64,000 nucleotides of DNA. Source: Calothrix anomala FACHB-343. Lineage in GTDB: Bacteria; Cyanobacteriota; Cyanobacteriia; Cyanobacteriales; Nostocaceae. The notes under the pieces were generated by a model. That model was not told the DNA's origin and did no database searches. It saw nothing but the letters and a program-made list of their open reading frames with translations. This document shows positions 35,739 to 46,550 of this stretch, piece after piece. The position numbers and the translations under genes are program-made. The stretch spans positions 62,001 through 126,000 of the forward strand of contig NZ_JACJQG010000009.1 of NCBI RefSeq assembly GCF_014696435.1. Reading direction: 5' to 3'. Within the stretch, counting starts at the first letter, position 1; each line of letters opens with the position of its first letter.

Positions 35739-36227
35739 TTACACAGCCTGATAACTGCCAGAGTAAGTATTTTTGAGAGGTGTCCAACGAAAAGCGCGAT
35801 CGCCACCTCTTTCAATTACTACCTTGACTTTTGGTTCTAATTGTGGTAATGCCGTTAAGTAATCAATTTCCTGATTGGAAAGAATATGTCCCTCAATAAT
35901 CCACAACACTAGTCCTTTGGACTTTGGTGGTAACTGTTCTAAGTGGGAACCGATTAGAGGTGGCAAATAGTATACATTACCTACTGCCGCACCACTACCA
36001 GTACTTTTTTTACCCAAATGAGGTGGTCTGACTCCATGAACTCCGGTGAGATAGGCAGCCAAATCCCCTAGTCCCTTAGCAGTAATGTGGAGAGTTTCGT
36101 AGCCGGTTGCACGCAGTCGGCGGCGATACCGACCTTCATAACCTCCCTCTGGAGGTACATAAACACCAAGAGAACCAACTTTTTCTAGTTCGCGAATAAA
36201 AGCGTTGCCAGTGGTAAGTAGCGCCAT
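35739..36227 (-). CDS. ndhN: NAD(P)H-quinone oxidoreductase subunit N
   Basis: 162 residues, usual NdhN length. N-terminus MALLTTGNAFIRELEKVGSLGVYVPPEGGYEGRYRRRLRATGY and the segment GVRPPHLGKKSTGSGAAVGNVYYLPP are diagnostic. NdhN is a peripheral subunit of cyanobacterial NDH-1 complexes on the thylakoid membrane, used in respiration, cyclic electron flow and CO2 uptake. It is divergent from the ribosomal cluster, an arrangement also known from Nostoc-type genomes. Confidence 0.97.
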   Translation of the reverse strand: MALLTTGNAFIRELEKVGSLGVYVPPEGGYEGRYRRRLRATGYETLHITAKGLGDLAAYLTGVHGVRPPHLGKKSTGSGAAVGNVYYLPPLIGSHLEQLPPKSKGLVLWIIEGHILSNQEIDYLTALPQLEPKVKVVIERGGDRAFRWTPLKNTYSGSYQAV

Positions 36228-37220
36228 AGATATTCGTTCTATCTCACTTTAGATATCTCTATTATTTATCGTGAACCGTTCAATTAGGCTCAACAATTAA
36301 TTTATGATCTAGATTAGGATTACTTGCTGTCAATCCATCCGGCAATATCGCCTCATCACCAATTTGCTTTCTCTAGACAGCACCGGAATGAGAGACAAAG
36401 GGAAAAGATAATTATTACCTATTCTCGTCTTCCCCATGCCCCATGCCCAATGCCCCATGCCCAATGCCCAATGCCCAAAAACTTTCTAGACAAATCTAAA
36501 TAAATCATTTATATTGTTAGATTGTGACCAAATACGCAAATTAGGCTGCCCTCTTATTGGCATTCTGAGCTAGTGTAAGCATCAAGAGTTAATGACTTGA
36601 TAGCAAATTTGCAAAAAGCTAGCGTAGAGCGATCGGAGACTGGTAAACTAAAAAAGCTTTCGGGTCAAATATAGAACTTATGGCTGGAAAATTCAAGCCA
36701 ACCCTAAGTTCCAGGCTACATTCACTCCTGTAGTCCTGAAAAAGTAGGCAAAACCTTGAACAATAGTTTAAGGTATTTTAGTCGGAGTAGAAACTAAGCA
36801 GTAGTGTTGGTTTGGTCGCATTACATCAGCCTTAGTTAAAGGATACTGAGTGGCAAGAAGCTGCTTAAGTCCCACTACAGCACGGCTGTCGCTAAATGTC
36901 GGCCAGCCCGTTTTTAGCGCCTGCCTCCAGAAAGTGCCTAAGCAATTGCTTGGATAAAAGCATTGCTGCACAAAGTGCAAAGCCCTCAAGCCTTGCCTTG
37001 ATTCCAGAAGTTAACCCTTCTTATAAAGAAGGTGCTTATGGCTGTTCTGGTGAACTGGTGAGTGAAAGTAAACGGATTCACCAAACAGTAAGGACATAGT
37101 TTTTTGTGTCCCGGAAAACTTGGAGCCTCCAACACGGCTCTAAATTTATCGGTGGACAAAAAGCCTGTCTTTTAGAGTCCGATGCCAAGGTTAGCAAGTA
37201 GATAAGGAGAACCAGTTACT
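36228..37220. other. 993-bp region upstream of the ribosomal cluster
   Basis: It holds a heptamer array (36432-36477) and then about 740 bp without a credible gene: the open frames at 36768-36989 (-) and 36896-37099 (+) have no family features. A compact inverted stretch GCTGTCGCTAAATGTCGGCCAGC followed by GTTTTTA lies at about 36884-36917, and TTGGAGCCTCCAA at about 37120. It likely contains the promoter and a long 5' leader for rplC; GATAAGGAGA at 37201 is the rplC ribosome site. Confidence 0.5.
36432..36477. repeat. heptamer STRR array (ATGCCCC/ATGCCCA)
   Basis: Six head-to-tail heptamers of CCCATGC type; it is the reverse complement of the GGGCATT arrays found at 14869 and 53604. Confidence 0.9.
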
Positions 37221-37856
37221 GTGTCTGTAGGTATTCTCGGCACCAAGCTGGGCATGACCCAAATATTTGACGAAGCAGGAGTAGCAATTCCTGTTACCGT
37301 CGTCCAAGCGGGCCCATGCACTGTTACCCAAGTAAAAACCAAACAAACTGATGGTTATTCGTCCATTCAAGTTGGTTTTGGTGAAGTAAAACCCAAAGCG
37401 CTAAACAAACCTTTGTTAGGGCACTTAGCAAAATCATCTGCCCCAGCGTTGCGCCATTTGAACGAGTATCGCACAGATACTGCCAGCGATTATGCTTTAG
37501 GTCAAGAAATTAAAGCAGATATTTTTAGTGCAGGTCAAATTGTAGATGTAATCGGTACAAGTATCGGTCGCGGTTTTGCAGGCAACCAAAAGCGCAACAA
37601 TTTTGGTCGCGGGCCCATGTCACATGGTTCCAAAAACCATAGAGCACCCGGTTCCATTGGTGCAGGTACCACCCCAGGTCGTGTTTATCCCGGTAAACGG
37701 ATGGCAGGACGTTTAGGTGGTAGTCGCGTCACAATCCGCAAATTGACTGTAGTACGAGTGGATGCAGAGCGCAATTTACTGCTAATCAAGGGAGCTATTC
37801 CTGGTAAACCAGGTGCGCTGGTAAATATCGTACCTGCCAAGAAAGTTGGTAAGTAG
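37221..37856 (+). CDS. rplC: 50S ribosomal protein L3
   Basis: 211 residues, GTG start with AAGGAG upstream. [27 protein letters not shown] is the L3 N-terminus, and [49 protein letters not shown] is the central extension that reaches the peptidyl-transferase centre. First gene of the cluster; rpsJ, which precedes rplC in many bacteria, is absent here. Confidence 0.98.
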   Translation: MSVGILGTKLGMTQIFDEAGVAIPVTVVQAGPCTVTQVKTKQTDGYSSIQVGFGEVKPKALNKPLLGHLAKSSAPALRHLNEYRTDTASDYALGQEIKADIFSAGQIVDVIGTSIGRGFAGNQKRNNFGRGPMSHGSKNHRAPGSIGAGTTPGRVYPGKRMAGRLGGSRVTIRKLTVVRVDAERNLLLIKGAIPGKPGALVNIVPAKKVGK

Positions 37857-37857
37857 T

Positions 37858-37956
37858 CAAGAGTCATTAGTTGTTAGTCATTAGTCATTAGTCATTGGCT
37901 AAGGACAAGTGACAAGGACAAATGACAAAGGACAAATGACAAAGGACAAGTGACAA
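37858..37956. repeat. heptamer STRR array in the rplC-rplD spacer
   Basis: AGTCATT heptamers switch to GACAAGT/GACAAAG units. The last units overlap the proposed ribosome-binding region of rplD. Confidence 0.9.
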
Positions 37957-37958
37957 AG

Positions 37959-38591
37959 ATGGTTGAGACTATAGTTAAAAATTGGCAAGGAGAACAAGTC
38001 GGAGAGACTTCGTTTGAGTTGCGGGTTGCCAAAGAAGAAACAGCAGCCCATATTGTCCACAGAGCCTTGGTGAGACAACAAACCAACGCTCGTCAAGGAA
38101 ACGCAAGTACAAAAACCCGCTCTGAAGTTAGAGGTGGTGGCCGCAAACCTTGGCGGCAAAAAGGTACAGGTCGCGCCCGTGCAGGGTCAATTCGTTCACC
38201 CCTGTGGCGTGGTGGTGGTGTAATCTTTGGCCCCAAACCCAGAGATTATGATTTAAAGATGAACCGCAAAGAGCGGCGTTTAGCACTGCGCACAGCATTT
38301 GTGAGCCGTGTGGACGATTTGATTGTTGTAGAAGAATTTAGCGAACAGCTATCCCGCCCCAAAACGAAAGAATTAGTCGCAGCACTAGCGCGTTGGGGAG
38401 CTGCGCCAGAAAATAAGACACTGTTAATTTTGTCTGACATTGCGGAAAACGTGAATTTATCCGCCCGCAACGTCGAAAATTTAAAGCTAATTGCAGCAGA
38501 TCAGTTAAACGTTTTCGATTTACTGCACGCTGACAAAATAGTCGTTACAGCATCAGCCCTTGCAAAAATTCAGGAGGTCTACAGTGCCTAA
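37959..38591 (+). CDS. rplD: 50S ribosomal protein L4
   Basis: 210 residues from ATG 37959 ([21 protein letters not shown]); a GTG at 37950 in the repeat is also in frame. The L4 loop is clear: [51 protein letters not shown]4 lines the exit tunnel and in some bacteria represses its own operon. Its stop overlaps the rplW start by 8 nt. Confidence 0.97.
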   Translation: MVETIVKNWQGEQVGETSFELRVAKEETAAHIVHRALVRQQTNARQGNASTKTRSEVRGGGRKPWRQKGTGRARAGSIRSPLWRGGGVIFGPKPRDYDLKMNRKERRLALRTAFVSRVDDLIVVEEFSEQLSRPKTKELVAALARWGAAPENKTLLILSDIAENVNLSARNVENLKLIAADQLNVFDLLHADKIVVTASALAKIQEVYSA

Positions 38592-38898
38592 CTTCGACCC
38601 CCGCAACCTAGCTGACTTAATTCGTCGCCCCATTGTTACAGAAAAGGCGACCATCCTCATGGAGTTAAACAAATATACATTTGAAGTAACTCCCAAGGCT
38701 ACCAAACCAGAAATTAAAGCTGCCATCGAAGACTTATTTCAGGTCAAGGTTGTCAAAGTCAATACTTGTAACCCACCAAGAAAAAAGAAGCGCGTGGGTA
38801 AATTTATTGGTTACAAGCCCCAATACAAGAAAGCGGTTGTTACTATCGCAGCTGGGGATGTAGAGAAGGTTAGACAAGTTCTATTCCCAGAGGTCTAA
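38584..38898 (+). CDS. rplW: 50S ribosomal protein L23
   Basis: 104 residues. GTG 38584 is chosen because AGGAGG lies 6 nt upstream (38572-38577) inside the end of rplD; the longer frame from 38560 lacks such a site. [38 protein letters not shown] is typical L23. L23 forms the docking site for trigger factor and SRP at the tunnel exit. Translational coupling with rplD is likely. Confidence 0.96.
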   Translation: MPNFDPRNLADLIRRPIVTEKATILMELNKYTFEVTPKATKPEIKAAIEDLFQVKVVKVNTCNPPRKKKRVGKFIGYKPQYKKAVVTIAAGDVEKVRQVLFPEV

Positions 38899-38905
38899 AA
38901 CAAAG

Positions 38906-39769
38906 ATGGGTACTCGTTCTTATCGCCCCTATACCCCTAGTACTCGCCAAGTTACAATCTCTGACTTTGCGGAAATCACCAAAACCGAGCCAGAAAAATC
39001 CCTGACTAAGTACGTACATCGTGCTAAAGGACGGAACAACCAAGGCCGGATTACCAGCCGTCGTCGGGGTGGCGGACACAAAAGACTGTATCGGATTATC
39101 GATTTTAAAAGAGATAAAAGAAATATTGTCGCTACAGTTACAGCAATTGAATACGATCCCAACCGCAACGCGCGGATTGCCTTGGTGCAATATGAAGATG
39201 GCGAAAAACGGTACATTCTTCATCCCAACGGCTTAAAAGTTGGTACCAAAATTATTGCTGGGCCAGAATCTCCTATTGAAGATGGGAATGCGTTACCCCT
39301 AGCGAATATTCCCTTGGGTACCAGCGTACATAATGTAGAAATGACACCTGGTAAAGGTGGTCAAATTGTGCGTGCTGCTGGTGCGACAGCGCAAGTAGTC
39401 GCCAAAGAAGGTAATTACGTTACCCTCAAGCTACCTTCTGGTGAAGTGCGCTTAATTCGCCGCGAATGCTACGCCACCATTGGACAAGTAGGTAACACCG
39501 ACGCCAGAAACTTAAGTGCAGGTAAAGCTGGACGCAATCGCTGGAAAGGACGCCGTCCCAAAGTTAGAGGTAGCGTCATGAACCCAGTAGACCATCCCCA
39601 CGGTGGTGGTGAAGGTAGAGCGCCGATTGGGAGATCTGGGCCTGTTACTCCTTGGGGTAAACCTACTTTGGGTGCCAAAACACGCAAACCTAAGAAAGCT
39701 AGCAGTAAATTCATTGTGCGCCGTCGCCGTAAATCTTCTAAACGCGGTCGCGGTGGTCGTGAATCCTAG
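38906..39769 (+). CDS. rplB: 50S ribosomal protein L2
   Basis: 287 residues. [63 protein letters not shown], and [20 protein letters not shown] (the conserved His loop near the peptidyl-transferase centre) identify L2. Basic C-terminus. Seven bp after rplW. Confidence 0.98.
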   Translation: MGTRSYRPYTPSTRQVTISDFAEITKTEPEKSLTKYVHRAKGRNNQGRITSRRRGGGHKRLYRIIDFKRDKRNIVATVTAIEYDPNRNARIALVQYEDGEKRYILHPNGLKVGTKIIAGPESPIEDGNALPLANIPLGTSVHNVEMTPGKGGQIVRAAGATAQVVAKEGNYVTLKLPSGEVRLIRRECYATIGQVGNTDARNLSAGKAGRNRWKGRRPKVRGSVMNPVDHPHGGGEGRAPIGRSGPVTPWGKPTLGAKTRKPKKASSKFIVRRRRKSSKRGRGGRES

Positions 39770-39900
39770 AATTTTAGATTTTAGATTTTGGATTTTCGAT
39801 TGGGTTTAACTAATGAGCATTCAAAACTTTTAAAGCTTAATTAAAATACCTAGTCATCCAAAATCCGAAATTCATGCATCCAAAATCCGAAATCCTAAAA
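39770..39900. repeat. degenerate heptamer repeats in the rplB-rpsS spacer
   Basis: ATTTTAGATTTTAGATTTTGGATTTTCGA-type units and, in opposite sense, CAAAATCCGAAAT twice (about 39857-39898). Together they can form a foldback. No gene. Confidence 0.7.
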
Positions 39901-39913
39901 GCAAAATAGCACT

Positions 39914-40192
39914 ATGGGTCGTTCTCTAAAAAAAGGTCCTTTCGTAGCCGATCACTTACTCAGCAAAGTTGAAAAGCTGAACGCCAAAAACGAAAAACAA
40001 GTTATTAAAACTTGGTCGAGAGCATCGACAATTTTACCCCTGATGGTTGGTCACACCATCGCTGTTCACAACGGTCGCCAACACGTTCCCGTGTTTATCA
40101 GCGATCAAATGGTAGGACACAAATTGGGAGAATTTGCCCCCACACGTACCTACAGGGGTCATGGCAAAAGTGATAAAAAATCAGGGAGATAG
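39914..40192 (+). CDS. rpsS: 30S ribosomal protein S19
   Basis: 92 residues. [74 protein letters not shown] are unmistakable S19. It forms the head of the small subunit with S13. The stop codon merges into a heptamer array. Confidence 0.98.
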   Translation: MGRSLKKGPFVADHLLSKVEKLNAKNEKQVIKTWSRASTILPLMVGHTIAVHNGRQHVPVFISDQMVGHKLGEFAPTRTYRGHGKSDKKSGR

Positions 40193-40260
40193 TCAAAAGT
40201 CCAAAGTCCATAGTCCAAAGTAAAAACTATTGACTATTGACGATTGACTATTGACAAAAG
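40191..40260. repeat. heptamer STRR array in the rpsS-rplV spacer
   Basis: AGTCCAAAGTCCATAGTCC followed by opposite-sense ACTATTGAC units, able to fold back. Confidence 0.85.
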
Positions 40261-40269
40261 GAAAAAAAT

Positions 40270-40629
40270 ATGGCTACTGATACTACTGAAGTCAAAGCGA
40301 TCGCTCGTTTTATCCGCATTTCTCCCTTTAAAGTGCGTCGTGTACTCGATCAAATTCGGGGCAAATCGTACCGAGAAGCGCTGATTATCCTGGAATTTAT
40401 GCCCTATCGCGCCTGCGATCCTGTTTTAAAGGTTCTCAGAAGCGCTGCCGCTAATGCCGAGCATAATGCTGGTTTAGATCGCGCCCAGCTAATTATCACC
40501 CAGGCATACGCCGACCAAGGCCCAGTACTCAAACGATTCCAACCCAGAGCGCAGGGTCGAGCTTACCAAATTCGCAAGCCAACGTGTCATATCACCGTAG
40601 CTGTAGGCGCTGGCGCTGCTGCGGAATAA
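40270..40629 (+). CDS. rplV: 50S ribosomal protein L22
   Basis: 119 residues. [51 protein letters not shown], and the tunnel hairpin [26 protein letters not shown]. Standard length. GGAAAAAA precedes the start only weakly. Confidence 0.98.
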   Translation: MATDTTEVKAIARFIRISPFKVRRVLDQIRGKSYREALIILEFMPYRACDPVLKVLRSAAANAEHNAGLDRAQLIITQAYADQGPVLKRFQPRAQGRAYQIRKPTCHITVAVGAGAAAE

Positions 40630-40680
40630 TTCATAGACACAAAACATTGCGTAAAGTAAGAAATTTTAGAGGAAGCATTT

Positions 40681-41445
40681 GTGGGACAAAAAATTCATCC
40701 AGTTGGTTTTCGGCTGGGTATTACACAAGAACACCAATCTCGCTGGTTTGCCGTTCCTGACAAATATCCAGAACTGCTCCAAGAAGACCACAAACTCCGT
40801 CAGTATATAGAACAAAAGCTGGGCAGACTAGCGCAAAACAACGCCGGGATCTCAGAAGTCCGGATTGAGCGCAAAGCCGACCAAATCGACTTAGAAGTCC
40901 GCACAGCTAGACCTGGTGTAGTTGTCGGTCGTGGTGGTCAAGGTATCGAATCCTTACGTACCGGACTCCAAGAACTGTTGGGTAGCAATCGCCAAATTCG
41001 CATCAACGTAGTAGAAGTACAACGAGTCGATGCTGATGCTTACTTGATTGCTGAATATATCGCTCAACAATTGGAACGCCGCGTATCTTTCCGTCGCGTA
41101 GTCCGCCAAGCTATTCAACGTGCCCAACGTGCTGGCGTGCAAGGTATTAAAGTCCAAGTTAGCGGTCGGTTAAACGGCGCAGAAATCGCCCGTACAGAAT
41201 GGACTCGTGAAGGTAGAGTACCCTTACACACCTTAAGAGCTGACATTGATTACTCTTACTGCACAGCCAAAACCGTTTACGGTATTTTAGGCATCAAAGT
41301 GTGGGTATTTAAGGGCGAAATCATTCCCGGACAAGAAGAAACCCAAGCCGCACCCACCGCTACCCGCGAACGGGAACGCGAACCTCGCCGCCGTCAACAA
41401 CAACGCCGTCGCCAACAATTTGAAGACCGATCAAATGAAGGATAG
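40681..41445 (+). CDS. rpsC: 30S ribosomal protein S3
   Basis: 254 residues, GTG start with GAGGAAG upstream. [23 protein letters not shown], the KH domain [18 protein letters not shown], and [30 protein letters not shown] identify S3. The C-terminal 30 residues are an Arg/Gln-rich tail typical of cyanobacterial S3. S3 sits at the mRNA entry site. Confidence 0.98.
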   Translation: MGQKIHPVGFRLGITQEHQSRWFAVPDKYPELLQEDHKLRQYIEQKLGRLAQNNAGISEVRIERKADQIDLEVRTARPGVVVGRGGQGIESLRTGLQELLGSNRQIRINVVEVQRVDADAYLIAEYIAQQLERRVSFRRVVRQAIQRAQRAGVQGIKVQVSGRLNGAEIARTEWTREGRVPLHTLRADIDYSYCTAKTVYGILGIKVWVFKGEIIPGQEETQAAPTATREREREPRRRQQQRRRQQFEDRSNEG

Positions 41446-41535
41446 TCAAAAGTCCATAGTCCGTAGTCTATAGTCCAAAACTAACTATTGACTTTTGACC
41501 ATTGACTTTTGACCATTGACTCTTAACTCTTGACA
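41446..41535. repeat. heptamer STRR array in the rpsC-rplP spacer
   Basis: AGTCCATAGTCCGTAGTC units followed by opposite-sense ATTGACTTTTGACC units. Confidence 0.88.
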
Positions 41536-41539
41536 AACC

Positions 41540-41974
41540 ATGTTAAGTCCTAGAAGAACTAAATTCCGCAAACAACAACGCGGACGGATGGAGGGTCTAG
41601 CCCACCGTGGTAGTACCCTGAACTTTGGCGATTTTGCACTCCAAGCTCAAGAACCCGCTTGGATTACCTCAAGGCAAATCGAGGCTTCCCGTCGAGCCAT
41701 GACTCGTTACATTCGCCGGGGTGGACAAATTTGGATTCGGATTTTCCCTGATAAACCCGTAACCATGCGTCCGGCGGAAACCCGGATGGGTTCTGGTAAA
41801 GGTAACCCAGAATTTTGGGTAGCTGTAGTTAAGCCAGGGCGGATTTTGTTTGAAATCGCTGGTGTTTCCGAAGAAATTGCCCGCGAAGCCATGCGTTTGG
41901 CTGCATACAAGCTGCCAATCAAAACCAAATTTATTGCCCGCCCTCAAATACAGGAAATACAGGAGCAGGAGTAG
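41540..41974 (+). CDS. rplP: 50S ribosomal protein L16
   Basis: 144 residues. [78 protein letters not shown] are diagnostic. It contributes to the A-site and central protuberance of the large subunit. Three bp before rpmC, so translationally coupled. Confidence 0.98.
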   Translation: MLSPRRTKFRKQQRGRMEGLAHRGSTLNFGDFALQAQEPAWITSRQIEASRRAMTRYIRRGGQIWIRIFPDKPVTMRPAETRMGSGKGNPEFWVAVVKPGRILFEIAGVSEEIAREAMRLAAYKLPIKTKFIARPQIQEIQEQE

Positions 41975-41977
41975 GTT

Positions 41978-42205
41978 ATGCCTCTTCCCAAAATTTCAGA
42001 AGCTAGAGAATTAACTGACGAGAAACTGGCTGAGGAAATTGTTGCTGTTAAAAGACAACTATTTCAATTGCGCTTGCAAAAAGCGACCAGACAATTAGAC
42101 AAGCCCCATCAGTTTAAACACGCCCGACATCGCCTAGCGCAATTGCTAACGGTTGAAGGAGAACGCAAACGGGCAGCAAGTCAACAGGCTCAAGAACAAA
42201 AGTAG
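41978..42205 (+). CDS. rpmC: 50S ribosomal protein L29
   Basis: 75 residues. ELTDEKLAEEIVAVKRQLFQLRLQKATRQLDKPHQFKHARHRLAQLLTV is a typical two-helix L29, located between rplP and rpsQ as in most bacteria. Confidence 0.96.
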   Translation: MPLPKISEARELTDEKLAEEIVAVKRQLFQLRLQKATRQLDKPHQFKHARHRLAQLLTVEGERKRAASQQAQEQK

Positions 42206-42211
42206 AAGATT

Positions 42212-42463
42212 ATGGCAGTCAAAGAACGAGTTGGCTTGGTAGTGAGCGATAAAATGCAAAAAACGGTAGTAGTAGCCGTAGAAAACCGCGCTCCTCACCC
42301 CAAGTACGGCAAAATTGTAGTTCAGACCCGGCGCTATAAAGCTCATGATGAAGAGAATCAGTGCAAAGTGGGCGATCGCGTTCGCATTCAGGAAACTAGA
42401 CCCCTGAGCAAAACCAAGCGCTGGCAAGTCACAGAAATTCTCAACGCTAAAGCTACAACTTAA
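42212..42463 (+). CDS. rpsQ: 30S ribosomal protein S17
   Basis: 83 residues. [49 protein letters not shown] and [18 protein letters not shown] are the S17 motifs. Six bp after rpmC. Confidence 0.97.
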   Translation: MAVKERVGLVVSDKMQKTVVVAVENRAPHPKYGKIVVQTRRYKAHDEENQCKVGDRVRIQETRPLSKTKRWQVTEILNAKATT

Positions 42464-42504
42464 TAGTTGTTATCAAATTAACAACTTAACAAGGGAGACA
42501 AATT

Positions 42505-42873
42505 GTGATTCAACCCCAGACTTACCTGAATGTCGCAGATAATAGCGGTGCCCGAAAGCTAATGTGCATCCGCGTATTAGGCGCTGGCAACCGTCGTTAT
42601 GGCGGCGTGGGTGATAAAATTATTGCCGTTGTCAAAGATGCTCAACCCAACATGGCTGTGAAAAAGTCAGATGTGGTCGAGGCAGTAATTGTCCGCACTC
42701 GCAAAAGTATCAATAGAGATAGCGGTATGAGCATTCGCTTTGATGATAACGCCGCAGTAATCATCAACAAAGATGGTAACCCCAGAGGCACACGGGTATT
42801 TGGCCCGGTAGCACGGGAACTGCGTGATAAAAACTTCACCAAAATTGTTTCGTTGGCTCCGGAGGTGCTGTAA
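42505..42873 (+). CDS. rplN: 50S ribosomal protein L14
   Basis: 122 residues, GTG start after [34 protein letters not shown] and [55 protein letters not shown] are standard L14. Its stop codon overlaps the rplX start by one base (TAATG). Confidence 0.98.
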   Translation: MIQPQTYLNVADNSGARKLMCIRVLGAGNRRYGGVGDKIIAVVKDAQPNMAVKKSDVVEAVIVRTRKSINRDSGMSIRFDDNAAVIINKDGNPRGTRVFGPVARELRDKNFTKIVSLAPEVL

Positions 42874-43223
42874 TGGTAAAACAGCCACAACCCAAGGTGT
42901 TTCATAAAATGCACGTCAAAACTGGCGACACTGTACAAGTGATTGCTGGTAAAGACAAAGGAAAAGTTGGTGAAGTGATCAAGGCACTGCCTCAACTGAG
43001 TAAAGTTATTGTCAAAGGCGTCAATATTAAAACTAAGCATGTAAAGCCTCAACAAGAGGGCGAATCAGGAAGAATAGTTACCCAAGAATACCCGATTCAC
43101 AGCTCTAACGTGATGCTTTACTCGACTAAGCAAAATGTCGCCAGTCGCGTATGCTACACCTTCACTGCTGAAGGTAAAAAAGTGCGGAAGCTCAAGAAAA
43201 CTGGCGAGATTTTAGATAAATAA
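42873..43223 (+). CDS. rplX: 50S ribosomal protein L24
   Basis: 116 residues. KOW motif [44 protein letters not shown] identifies L24, an assembly initiator protein. The one-base overlap with rplN indicates tight coupling. Confidence 0.97.
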   Translation: MVKQPQPKVFHKMHVKTGDTVQVIAGKDKGKVGEVIKALPQLSKVIVKGVNIKTKHVKPQQEGESGRIVTQEYPIHSSNVMLYSTKQNVASRVCYTFTAEGKKVRKLKKTGEILDK

Positions 43224-43337
43224 TCATCTGCCAAGGGACGATTTTAGATGAGATTTTAAATTCAATCTAAAATCCAAAATCTAAAATCTAAACTTCGAGG
43301 TTCCCTGACCAAGCCCAGGGATAAACAGGAAAAAACT
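43224..43337. repeat. foldback of ATTTTAGAT-type units in the rplX-rplE spacer
   Basis: GATTTTAGATGAGATTTTAAATT faces AATCTAAAATCCAAAATC, giving an imperfect hairpin of about 70 nt; same unit family as in the rplB-rpsS spacer. Confidence 0.6.
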
Positions 43338-43886
43338 ATGGCGACAACAAGACTAAAAACCTTATACCAAGAGACAATCGTTCCCAAACTGACCAATCAG
43401 TTTCAGTATACTAACGTTCATCAAGTACCAAAGTTGGTGAAAGTTACTGTAAACCGAGGTTTAGGGGAAGCGGCTCAAAATGCGAAAGCATTAGAAGCGT
43501 CTCTCAACGAAATTGCGGTGATTACTGGTCAAAAACCAGTAGTAACCAGAGCGAAAAAAGCGATCGCAGGCTTCAAAATTCGTCAAGGTATGCCTGTTGG
43601 CATCATGGTCACCTTGAGAGGCGAAAGAATGTATGCCTTCCTTGATAGACTGATTAGCTTGTCCCTACCTAGAATTAGAGATTTTCGCGGCGTTAGCCCC
43701 AAAAGCTTTGATGGTCGCGGTAACTACACACTAGGTGTAAGAGAACAGCTAATTTTTCCAGAAATCGAGTACGACAGCATCGATCAAATCCGTGGTCTAG
43801 ATATTTCCATCATCACCACAGCGAAAAACGACGAAGAAGGTCGCGCCCTACTGAAAGAATTGGGTATGCCTTTTCGCGATCAATAA
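43338..43886 (+). CDS. rplE: 50S ribosomal protein L5
   Basis: 182 residues. [80 protein letters not shown], and [30 protein letters not shown] are typical. L5 binds 5S rRNA. rpsN, which often follows, is missing here and rpsH comes next. Confidence 0.98.
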   Translation: MATTRLKTLYQETIVPKLTNQFQYTNVHQVPKLVKVTVNRGLGEAAQNAKALEASLNEIAVITGQKPVVTRAKKAIAGFKIRQGMPVGIMVTLRGERMYAFLDRLISLSLPRIRDFRGVSPKSFDGRGNYTLGVREQLIFPEIEYDSIDQIRGLDISIITTAKNDEEGRALLKELGMPFRDQ

Positions 43887-43906
43887 GTTCATCTAAAGAG
43901 GGAACG

Positions 43907-44308
43907 ATGGCGGCTAACGACACAATTGCAGATATGCTGACGCGCATCCGCAATGCCAATTTGGCGAGGCATCAAACTACACTAGTGCCTGCGACAAAAA
44001 TCACCCGTAGTATTGCGAAAGTACTACGAGATGAAGGCTTTATTGCTGAATTTGAAGAATCAGGAGAAGGCGTAAAACGTAACTTGGTGATTTCCCTGAA
44101 ATATAAGGGTAAAAATCGTCAACCACTAATTACTGCCCTCAAGCGCGTAAGTAAGCCTGGTTTGCGGGTTTATTCTAATCGCAAAGATTTACCCAGAGTA
44201 CTCGGTGGTATCGGCATCGCCGTTATTTCAACATCCAGTGGAATCATGACCGACCGCGAAGCGCGGCGTCAGAACTTGGGTGGCGAAGTACTGTGCTATG
44301 TCTGGTAG
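43907..44308 (+). CDS. rpsH: 30S ribosomal protein S8
   Basis: 133 residues. [22 protein letters not shown] and the C-terminal [36 protein letters not shown] match S8. GAGGGAACG lies just upstream. Confidence 0.98.
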   Translation: MAANDTIADMLTRIRNANLARHQTTLVPATKITRSIAKVLRDEGFIAEFEESGEGVKRNLVISLKYKGKNRQPLITALKRVSKPGLRVYSNRKDLPRVLGGIGIAVISTSSGIMTDREARRQNLGGEVLCYVW

Positions 44309-44384
44309 TCATTAGTCATTAGTCATTTGTCATTAGTGAAAGACAAAGGACAAAGGACAAAGGACAAATAACAAAGGACAAAAA
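44307..44384. repeat. heptamer STRR array in the rpsH-rplF spacer
   Basis: AGTCATT units then GGACAAA units; the latter supply purine-rich AAAGGACAAA close to the rplF start. Confidence 0.9.
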
Positions 44385-44387
44385 GTC

Positions 44388-44936
44388 ATGTCTCGTATTG
44401 GTAAACGTCCAATTACTATTCCCGCCAAAGTGCAAGTGGCGATTGATGGCACAAAAGTTGTCGTCAAAGGGCCTAAAGGAGAACTTTCTCGTGATTTACC
44501 TACTCAAGTGATAGTCTCTCAAGAAGGCGAAACATTACTGGTGACCCGTCGGGATGATTCTCGTACCGCCAGACAAATGCATGGTTTGAGCCGTACCTTA
44601 GTAGCCAATATGGTTGAGGGCGTGTCTCAAGGTTTTCAACGCCGTTTAGAAATCCAAGGTGTTGGTTACCGGGCGCAAGTGCAGGGTCGTAACCTAGTTT
44701 TAAACATGGGTTACAGCCATCAGGTACAAATTGAACCACCCGAAGGCATTCAGTTTGCTGTGGAAGGTACAACTAACGTCATAGTCAGTGGCTATGACAA
44801 AGAAATCGTAGGCAACACAGCAGCGAAAATTCGTGCGGTTCGGAAACCAGAACCTTATAAAGGCAAGGGTATTCGCTACGCCGGTGAAGTGGTCAGACGG
44901 AAAGCTGGTAAGACTGGTAAGAGTGGTAAGAAGTAA
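44388..44936 (+). CDS. rplF: 50S ribosomal protein L6
   Basis: 182 residues. [99 protein letters not shown] identify L6. Two bp before rplR. Confidence 0.98.
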   Translation: MSRIGKRPITIPAKVQVAIDGTKVVVKGPKGELSRDLPTQVIVSQEGETLLVTRRDDSRTARQMHGLSRTLVANMVEGVSQGFQRRLEIQGVGYRAQVQGRNLVLNMGYSHQVQIEPPEGIQFAVEGTTNVIVSGYDKEIVGNTAAKIRAVRKPEPYKGKGIRYAGEVVRRKAGKTGKSGKK

Positions 44937-44938
44937 AC

Positions 44939-45301
44939 ATGAAACTTACTCGTAGAGAATCAAAAACACGTCGCCATAGACGTATCCGTGGTAAAGTTCA
45001 AGGCTCTCCAGAACGTCCACGCCTAGCTGTGTTTCGCTCCAACGAGCATATTTACGCTCAAGTAATTGATGATACTCAGCATCATACTTTGGTTTCAGCT
45101 TCAACTGTAGAACCAGGGTTGAAATCGAGTTTAGCCTCAGGTGCTAACCGCGACGCATCAGTGCAAGTTGGCAAATTAATCGCAGCGCGATCGCTAGAAA
45201 AAGGCATCACCAAAGTCGTCTTCGATCGCGGTGGTAACCTTTACCACGGTCGCATCCAAGCACTAGCTGATGCCGCTCGTGAAGCTGGTTTAGATTTCTA
45301 A
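44939..45301 (+). CDS. rplR: 50S ribosomal protein L18
   Basis: 120 residues. [46 protein letters not shown] and [26 protein letters not shown] are typical. L18 binds 5S rRNA with L5. Confidence 0.98.
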   Translation: MKLTRRESKTRRHRRIRGKVQGSPERPRLAVFRSNEHIYAQVIDDTQHHTLVSASTVEPGLKSSLASGANRDASVQVGKLIAARSLEKGITKVVFDRGGNLYHGRIQALADAAREAGLDF

Positions 45302-45302
45302 A

Positions 45303-45440
45303 GTCATTTGTCATCAGTCATTAGTCTTTTGTTCAAGAACAACTGACAACTGACAACTGACAACTGACCTTTCAGGTTCGTCAGTTGCTCATGGGGGAAA
45401 CCCCCAAGACCGCACTGACTCACAACTGACAATTGACTAA
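45303..45440. repeat. heptamer array plus hairpin in the rplR-rpsE spacer
   Basis: AGTCATT and AACTGAC/CAACTGA heptamers flank a hairpin TGGGGG-AAA-CCCCCA (45392-45406). The long spacer could reduce or attenuate transcription between rplR and rpsE; no T-run follows the hairpin. Confidence 0.75.
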
Positions 45441-45456
45441 CAGAGAGCATTTAATT

Positions 45457-45984
45457 ATGGCAACTGGTCGTCGTAAAGCAAACCGCGCAAAAAAAGAAGA
45501 AACCAACTGGCAAGAGCGAGTCATTCAAATCCGCCGGGTGAGTAAAGTCGTCAAAGGTGGTAAAAAACTCAGCTTCCGCGCGATCGTCGTCGTCGGTAAC
45601 GAACGCGGTCAAGTTGGTGTTGGTGTAGGCAAAGCCTCAGATGTAATTGGCGCGGTGAAAAAAGGCGTAGCCGATGGTAAAAAACATCTCATTGACATCC
45701 CCATTACCAAATCTAATTCCATCCCCCATCCTATTGATGGTGTAGGTGGTGGAGCTAAGGTGATTATGCGCCCAGCCGCACCCGGTACTGGGGTAATTGC
45801 TGGTGGTGCTGTGCGGACTGTATTGGAATTAGCTGGAGTGCGTAACGTCCTAGCGAAACAACTCGGCTCCAACAATCCACTCAACAATGCCAGAGCCGCA
45901 GTCAACGCCTTATCTACCCTGCGTACCTTAAATGAAGTCGCTGAAGATCGGGGTGTTCCTATTGAAAATCTCTACATTGTTTAG
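45457..45984 (+). CDS. rpsE: 30S ribosomal protein S5
   Basis: 175 residues from ATG 45457 ([40 protein letters not shown]), preceded by GAGAG; an upstream frame start at 45433 lies in the repeat. [33 protein letters not shown] and [33 protein letters not shown] are diagnostic. The next gene is rplO; rpmD (L30) is absent, as expected in cyanobacteria. Confidence 0.97.
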   Translation: MATGRRKANRAKKEETNWQERVIQIRRVSKVVKGGKKLSFRAIVVVGNERGQVGVGVGKASDVIGAVKKGVADGKKHLIDIPITKSNSIPHPIDGVGGGAKVIMRPAAPGTGVIAGGAVRTVLELAGVRNVLAKQLGSNNPLNNARAAVNALSTLRTLNEVAEDRGVPIENLYIV

Positions 45985-46032
45985 TAGAGCCAATTTTTCC
46001 GAGTATTTGTGTAAAAAATTACTATTTACATC

Positions 46033-46479
46033 ATGAGACTCAACGATGCCAAGCCTCAAAAAGGCTCAAAAAAACGCCGTAAGCGTGTAGGTAGAGGTAT
46101 TTCTGCAGGACAAGGTGCCAGCGCTGGTTTAGGGATGCGGGGGCAAAAATCCCGTTCTGGTAGCGGTACCCGCCCAGGCTTTGAAGGTGGTCAGCAGCCA
46201 TTGTACCGCCGCTTACCCAAGTTGAAAGGTTTTCCCCAAGTTAATCGGAAAATTTACACTACGATTAATGTAGATAAGCTAGCTTCTCTGCCTGCCAATA
46301 CAGAAGTAACTTTGGAATCCTTAAGAGCAGCAGGTATCCTGACTGCGGCAAAAGGGCCATTGAAAATTTTGGGTAACGGGGAACTGAACGTTCCACTCAC
46401 AGTTAAGGCAGCAGCTTTCACGGGCCAAGCTCGTAGCAAAATTGAGGCAGCTGGAGGCAGTTGCGAAGTGACAGAGTGA
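46033..46479 (+). CDS. rplO: 50S ribosomal protein L15
   Basis: 148 residues. [67 protein letters not shown] is the L15 N-terminal extended region. It precedes secY as in most bacteria. Confidence 0.98.
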   Translation: MRLNDAKPQKGSKKRRKRVGRGISAGQGASAGLGMRGQKSRSGSGTRPGFEGGQQPLYRRLPKLKGFPQVNRKIYTTINVDKLASLPANTEVTLESLRAAGILTAAKGPLKILGNGELNVPLTVKAAAFTGQARSKIEAAGGSCEVTE

Positions 46480-46550
46480 AGCCCAATAGCGCACTTAAAA
46501 TGCTAGCCAACTCGCTTCCAGCGCCTGGTTCACGATAAAGGTAGCACTCT

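Noticed and set aside
36896-37099. 67-codon open frame upstream of rplC
   Set aside because: No family features; it overlaps an opposite open frame of equal quality and lies in a likely leader region.
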